NCBI GenBank assembly: GCA_963402885.1
Contig: OY727095.1
Coordinates: 15,071,001 to 15,135,000, forward strand
DNA: 64,000 nucleotides
Origin: Antedon bifida
Taxonomy: Eukaryota > Echinodermata > Crinoidea > Comatulida > Antedonidae
Direction of reading: 5' to 3'
Shown in pieces: positions 28,401 to 36,414 of the stretch. Made by a program: the position numbers and the translations under genes. Every line of letters starts with the position of its first letter. The first letter of the stretch is position 1. The notes beneath the pieces are model-generated. The model was not told the DNA's origin. It did not search any database and saw nothing but the letters and a program-made list of their open reading frames with translations.

Positions 28401-31400
28401 TTTCATCAAAAACGCGCGCAAATTGTTCAATTTAACGTGCTCGTATGACGTGATTTTAAGTCAAAATTGTTTGAAAGTTGGTAAAATTACTAGAAAAGGT
28501 TGAAAAAACAAAAATCAAGCAAAAAAAAATGATGTTGCGCTACGTGCGCACGCGCGCGTAAAAAATTGCGCACGCGTCTGAATTTTTGAAATGCTCAAAA
28601 TGACATGAAACGCGTAGAAAGTTGATTAGAAATTGATTTTTCGCATTTTGAAATTTTAAACGCGCGTGCGCGCGTAACTTTCTGTGAAACATGCCATTTT
28701 TAATCCATAGAAAGTTTGCGCATGGTATGACTTAAATTTTCACAAAGTTTCAATACAAAATGACTTTTGGTTTTTAATCTATGATCAATCATTGAAATTC
28801 ATAAAATCGCGCGTAACTTGCGCTGCGCGACTCGAAATTCATAAAACAAAGTTTCTTGCACATTTACAGCTACAGGTCAATCTTATGACAAAGTTATACA
28901 ATCTAATGTTGGCCAGAATTAGAGATATGCGTGCAACAAAATTCGTGGAAAGAAAGAAGAATATAGAAAAACTAGATTTGAACTCGTCACTTTGACGAGT
29001 TCGGGTTATCCGCGCAAACGCAACATGCACATACTTTAAACTATATGAACCTCGACAATTATTATGCCATCCTATGACATGAAATAAATATGTTTACAGT
29101 GCTGAATTGTACCTATTTTGTAGCATACATCATATTACAGTATTTACAGAATACACTGTATATGTTATATACAGTGTAGCATAGACGAAATTACGAGACC
29201 CATCTTTTAAATCCAATTATTAACACGATGACATCATCAAATTAACATATAAAATAACAATTTTAGAAGATAATTATCTAATTAATTACATTAATAAAAT
29301 TTGAAGAATTTTGGGCACGTAAAAGTGAGATGCGCTCTCGTTTAAACGCAATGAACTTTGACGCAAGATATGAAAATATGACTTTTTGAATTCAACTGGC
29401 CTTATGACGTCGTCATGACATCTGATTGGTAAAATATTCACATGAATTCGTATCTACAATCCAATAGCTTTCAGAAAACGTTTTAATCATGATTATCACT
29501 TTTTATTCTGACGAGCTATAACAGATTGAAATTTACTGTAAAGATGAAATTAAGTGACCCACGTTATTTACATTTTTAGACATGATGACGTTATAAAAAT
29601 TAAAATATTTTTAACTCATACAAAAGATAGTTGATTGACCTAGTCAGTATTAAAATACCGGAGGAAATGGAATACGTATAATGTGATGAGCAATAACGAA
29701 AGAGTAAAAAATCCTATATTTTACATTCGTGTGGCCATACGATGACGTCATAACATCCGAGGGGTAAAGATTCTGCATGAATTCATATCTACAACATATC
29801 TGCTTACATATTAAATTAAAAAAATTGGGGGTCATGGATGATCCTGAAGAGCTATAATAGATTCAAAATAGACATAATTTTGACAATATTTTGCCATTTT
29901 TCCAACTAAAATGCGCGCAAATGGTCTAAATCAACGTGTTCGTATGACGTCATTTTAATTTGAAATGATGTCAATCTTTTTTAAAATGACTAGGTAAGGC
30001 TGTAAAATCATAATTCAAGAGAAAAACACATGATTTTCATGCTCCGTGCGCACCTTATGCGTAATTTTTTTCGTGCGCGTGGGAATTTTTGACATGCTCA
30101 AAATTTCATGATCAGCGTAGAAAGTTGATTAGAAATTAATTTTGCGCATTTTGAAATTTTAAATGCGCGTGCGCGCGTAACTTTTTGTGAAACATGCCAT
30201 TTTTAATCCATAGAAAGTTTGCCCTTGATATGACTTAAATTTTCACTAAGTGTCAATACAAAATGACATTTGGTTTATAATCTACGATCAATCATTGAAA
30301 TTCATAAAATCGCGCGTAACTTACGCTGCGCGACTCTAACGTCTTATAACGAAGTTTCCTGCACATCTACAGCTACAGGTCAATCTTATGACAAAGTTAT
30401 AAAAAGTTATGTCTACAAATATTTGAGATATAGCTGCAACAAAATTCCGGGAAAGAAAGAAGAATAAAGATGAAAAAAAAAAAGATATTTACAATCACAA
30501 GGGTTATCCGCAACTTAGTTGCGGATAACCAACTAGATTTGAACTCGTCACTTTGACGAGTTCGGGTTATCCGCGCAAACGCAACATGCACATACTTAAC
30601 TATATGAACCTCGACAATTATTATGCCATCCTATGACATGAAATAAATATGTTTACAGTGCTGAATTGTACCTATTATGTAGCACTATAGCATACACCAT
30701 ATTACAGTATTTTACAGAATAAACTGTATATGTTGTAGCATAGACAAAATTACGAGACCCATCTTTTAAATCCAATTATTAACACGATGACATCATCAAA
30801 TTGACATATAAAGATAACAATTTTAGAAGATAATTATCTAAATAATTACATTAAAACAAATTTGAAGAATTTTGGGCATGTAAAAGTGAGATGCGCTCTC
30901 GTTTAAACGCAATGAACTTTTACGCAAGAGATGTAAATGTGACTTTTTGAATTCAACTGGTCATATGATGACGTCACAACATCTGATTGGCAAAATATTT
31001 CCATGAATTCGTATCTACAATCCAATAGCTTCCAGAAAACGTTTTAATCATGATTATCACTTTTTATTCTGACGAGCTATAACAGATTGAAATTTACTGT
31101 AAAGATGAAAATAGGTGACCCACGTTATTTACATTTTTAGGCACGATGACGTCATAAAAATTAAAATATTTTTAACTCATGCGAAAGATAGTTGATTGAC
31201 CTAGACAGTATTAAAATATCTGAGGAAATGGAGTACGTATAAGCGAGATGCGCGCTATTTAATGTGATGAGCAATAACAAAGAGTAAAAAATTCTATATT
31301 TTACATTCGTGTGGCCATACGATGACGTCATAACATCCGAGTGGTAAAGATTCTGCATGAATTTATATCTACAACATATCTGCTTACATATTAAATTAAA

Positions 31401-34400
31401 AAAATTGGGGGTCGTGGATGATCCTGAGGAGCTATAATAGATTAAAAATAGGCAAAATTTTGACAATATTTTGTCACTTTTGCAACTAAAACGCGCGCAA
31501 ATGGTATAAATCAACGTGTTCGTATGACGTCATTTTAATTTGAAATGATGTCAATCTTTTTTAAAATGACTAGGAAAGGCTGGAAAATCATAATTCAAGT
31601 GAAAAAACATGATTTTCATGCTCCGTGCGCACCATACGCGTAAACTTTTTCGCGCGCGCGGGAATTTTTGACATGCTCAAAATATCATGATCAGCGTAGA
31701 AAGTTGATTAGAAATTAATTTTGCGCATTTTGAAACTTTAAATGCGTGTGCGCGCGTAACTTCTTGTTAAACATGCCATTTTTAATCCATAGAAAGTTTG
31801 CCCTTGATATGACTTAAATTTTCACCAAGTGTCAATACAAAATGACTTTTGGTTTATAATCTATGACCAAACATTGAAATTCATAAAATCGCGCGTAACT
31901 TACGCTACGCGACTCTAACGTCATATAACGAAGTTTCCTGCACATCTACAGATCAATCTTATGACAAAGTTATACAATCTTATGTTGACAAGGGTGAGAG
32001 ATATGCGTGCAACAAAATTCCGGGAAAGAAAGAAGAACAAAGATGATGAAAAAACTAGATTTGAACTCGTCACTTTGACGAGTTCGGGTTATCCGCGCAA
32101 ACGCAACATGCACATACGTTTAAAATATATGAACGCCGACAATTATTATGCCATCCTATGACATGAATTAAATATGTTTACAGTGCTGAATTGTACCTAT
32201 TTTGTAGCATACAGCATATTACAGTATTTACAGAATACATTGTATGTTATATACAGTGCAGCATAGACGAAATTTCGAGACCCATCTTTTAAATCCAATT
32301 ATTAACAAGATGACGTCATCAAATTGACATATAAAGATAACAATTTTTGAAGATAATTATCTAAATAATTACATTAATACAAATTTGAAGAATTTTGAGC
32401 ACGTAAAAGTGAGATGCGCTCTCGTTTAAATGCAATGAACTTTTACGCAAGAGATGAAAATATGACTTTTTGAATTCAACTGGCCATATGATGACGTCAC
32501 AACATCTGTTTGGCAAAATATTCACATGAATTTGTATCTACAATCCAATAGCTTCCAGAAAACGTTTTAATCATGATTATCACTTTTATTCTGACGAGTT
32601 ATAACAGATTGAAATTTACTGTAAAGATGAAAATAGGTGACCCACGTTATTTACATTTTTAGACATGATGACGTCATAAAAATTAAAATATTTTTAACTC
32701 ATGCGAAAGATAGTTGATTGACCTAGACAGTATTAAAATATATGAGGAAATGGAATACGTATAAGCGAGAGGCGCTCTATTTAATGTAATGAGCAATAAC
32801 GAAACAGTCAAAAATCCAATATTTTACATTCGTGTGGCCATACGATGATGTCATAACATCCGAGGGGTAAAGATTCTGCATGAATTCATATCTACAACAT
32901 ATCTGCTTCTATATTAAATTAAAAAAATTGGGGGTAACGGTTGATCCTGAGGAGCTATAATAGATTAAAAATAGGCTTAATTTTGACAATATGTTGTCAC
33001 TTTTGCAACTAAAACGCGCGCAAATGGTCTAAATCAACGTGTTCGTATGACGTCATTTTAATTTGAAATGATGTAAATCTTTTTTAAAATGACTAAGAAA
33101 GGCTGTAAAATCATAATTCAAGAAAAAAACACATGATTTTCATGCTCCGTGCGCACCTTACGCGTAATTTTTTTCGCGCGCGTGGGAATTTTTGACATGT
33201 TCAAAATGTCATGATCAGCGTAGAAAGTTGATTAGAAATTAATTTTGCGCATTTTGAAATTTTAAATGCGCGTGCGCGCGTAACTTCTTGTGAAACATGC
33301 TATTTTTAATCCATAGAAAGTTTTCCCATGATATGACTTAAATTTTCACCAAGTGTCAATACAAAATGACTTTTGGTTTATAATCTATGATCAATAATTG
33401 AAATTCATAAAATTGCGCGTAACTTATGCTGCGCGACTCTAACGTCATATAACGAAGTTTCTTGCACATCTACAGCTACAGGTCAATCTTTTGACAAAGT
33501 TATACAATGTTATGTTGACAAGGATGAGAGATATGCATGCAACAAAATTCCGGGAAAGAAAGAAGAACAAAGAAGATGAAAAAAAAAAAAGATATTTACA
33601 ATCACAAGGGTTATCCGCAACTTCTAAGTTGCGGATAACCAACTAGATTTGAACTCGTCACTTTGACGAGTTCGGGTTATCCGCGCAAACGCAACATGCA
33701 CATACGTTAAAAATATATGAACGCCGACAATTATTATGCCATCCTATGACATGAAATAAATATGTTTACAGTGCTGAATTGTACCTATTATGTAGCATAC
33801 ATCATATTACAGTATTTTACAGAATAAACTGTATATGTTATATACAGTGTAGCATAGACAAAATTACGAGACCCATCGTTTAAATCTAATTATTAACACG
33901 ATGACGTCATCAAATTGACATATAAAGATAACAATTTTAGAAGATAATTATCTAAATAATTACATTAAAACAAATTTGAAGAATTTTGGACACGTAAAAG
34001 TGAGATGCGCTCTCGCTTTTACGCAAGAGATGAAAATATGACTTTTTGAATTCAACTGGCCATATGATGACGTCACAACATCTGATTGGCAAAATATTCA
34101 CATGAATTTGTATCTACAATCCAATAGCTTCCAGAAAACGTTTTAATCATGATTATCACTTTTTATTCTGACGAGCTATAACAGATTGAAATTTACTGTA
34201 AAGATGAAAATAGGTGACCCACGTTATTTACATTTTTAGACATGATAATGTCATAAAAAAATAAAATATTTTTAAGTCATGCGAAAGATAGTTGATTGAC
34301 CTAGACAGTATTAAAATATCTGAGGAAATGGAATACGTATAAGCGAGATGCGCTCTATTTAATGTGATGAGCAATAACGAAAAAGTAAAAAATCCTATAT

Positions 34401-36372
34401 TTTACATTCGTGTGGCCATACGATGACGTCATAACATCCGAGGGGTAAAGATTCTGCATGAATTCATATCTACAACATATCTGCTTACATATTAAATTTA
34501 AAAAATTGGGGGTGGTGGATGATCCTGAGGAGCTATAATAGATTAAAAATAGGCATAATTTTGACAATATTTTGTCACTTTTGCAACTAAAACGCGCGCA
34601 AATGGTCTAAATCAACGTGTTCGTATGACGTCATTTTAATTTGAAATGATGTAAATCTTTTTAAAAATGACTAAGAAAGGCTGTAAAATCATAATTCAAG
34701 AGAAAAACACATGATTTTTATGCTCCGTGCGCACCTTACGCATAATTTTTTTCGCGCGCGTGGGAATTTTTGACATGCTCAAAATGTCATGATCAGCGTA
34801 GAAAGTTGATTAGAAATTAATTTTGCGCATTTTGAAATTTTAAATGCGCGTGCGCACGTAACTTCTTGTGAAACATGCCATAGAAAGTTTGCCCTTAATG
34901 TGACTTAAATTTTCACCAAGTGTCAATACAAAATGACTTTTGGTTTATAATCTATGATCAATCATTAAAATTCATAAAATCGCACGTAACTTACGCTGCG
35001 CGACTCTAACGTCATATAACGAAATTTCTTGCACATCTACAGCTACAGGTAAATCTTATGACAAAGTTATGCAATCTTATGTTGACCATAATTAGAGATA
35101 CGCTGCGAACAAAATTCCGGGAAAGAAAGAAGAATAACAAAGAAGATGATGAAGATGAAAAAAAAAGATATTTACAATCACAAGGGTTATCCGCAACTAA
35201 GTTGCGGATAACCAAAAAAAAAAAAAAGAAAAAAAAAAAAAAACTAGATTTGAACTCGTCACTTTGACGAATTCGGGTTATCCGCCACGCAAACTGCACG
35301 TGCACGTCATACGTTAGAATATTGCGCACAGAAAAACGATTATGCCATTGACAAAATGTTAGTGTGCTCTCTATTTTGTGTCACGTCTAACTATATACAC
35401 TATATACTGTATACGTACTACATACAGTGCAGAATAGGTGAAAATAAGTGACCACAGTTATTGACGCTTTTGTACATGATGACGTCATCACAATTTTAAA
35501 AATGGTAAATCAGGCGAAAGATAATTGATTGACCTAGACAATATAAAAAAATGGGGGGAAATGGAATACGGATAAGTAGAGATGCGCTCTATTAAATGTG
35601 ATGAGCTAAGACGAAAGAGACAAAAATCCTATATTTTATATTCGAGTGGCCATACGATGACGTCACAATGTCCAGTTAGCCATATTGATGCTAGAACCGA
35701 TATCTACAACTCATCTACTTCCATATTATGTAATAACAATAAACTACACCATGTAGTTTAGAAACTATGACCGTTAAAAAAAAGGCATAATTTTGACAAA
35801 TTTTTGAACTTTTTCATCAAAAACTCGCGCAAATTATCCAATTCCACGTGCTCGTATGACGTGATTTTGAGTCGAAATTGTTTAAAAGTTGGTAAAATTA
35901 CTAGAAAAGGCTGGAAAAACATAAATCACGCGAAAAAAGTATGTTTTTAACGCTATATGCGTACGCGCGCGTAAAAATATGCGCGCGCGTGGGAATTTTT
36001 GACATGCTCAAAATGACATGAAACGCATAGAAAGTTGACTAGAAATTGATTTTTCGCATTTTAAAATTTTAAACGCGCATGCGCGCGTAACTTTCTGTGA
36101 AACATGCCATTTTCTCTCCATAGAAAGTTAGCGCATGATATAAATTAAACTTTTGCCAAGTTTCAATTTAAATGGTTTAATGGTTTTTGATCTAAATTAA
36201 ATACGTGAAATTCATAAAATCGCGCGTAACTTACGCTGCGTAACTCGGACGGGGCCGAAAACCTTATTACGACATCTTCAGATAGAGGTCAATCTTGTGA
36301 TTAAGTTATACAATGTTATGTTGAGAAGATTTAGAGATACATGCGCAACAAAATTTTGGGAAAGAAAGAAGA

Positions 36373-36414
<42 letters not shown>
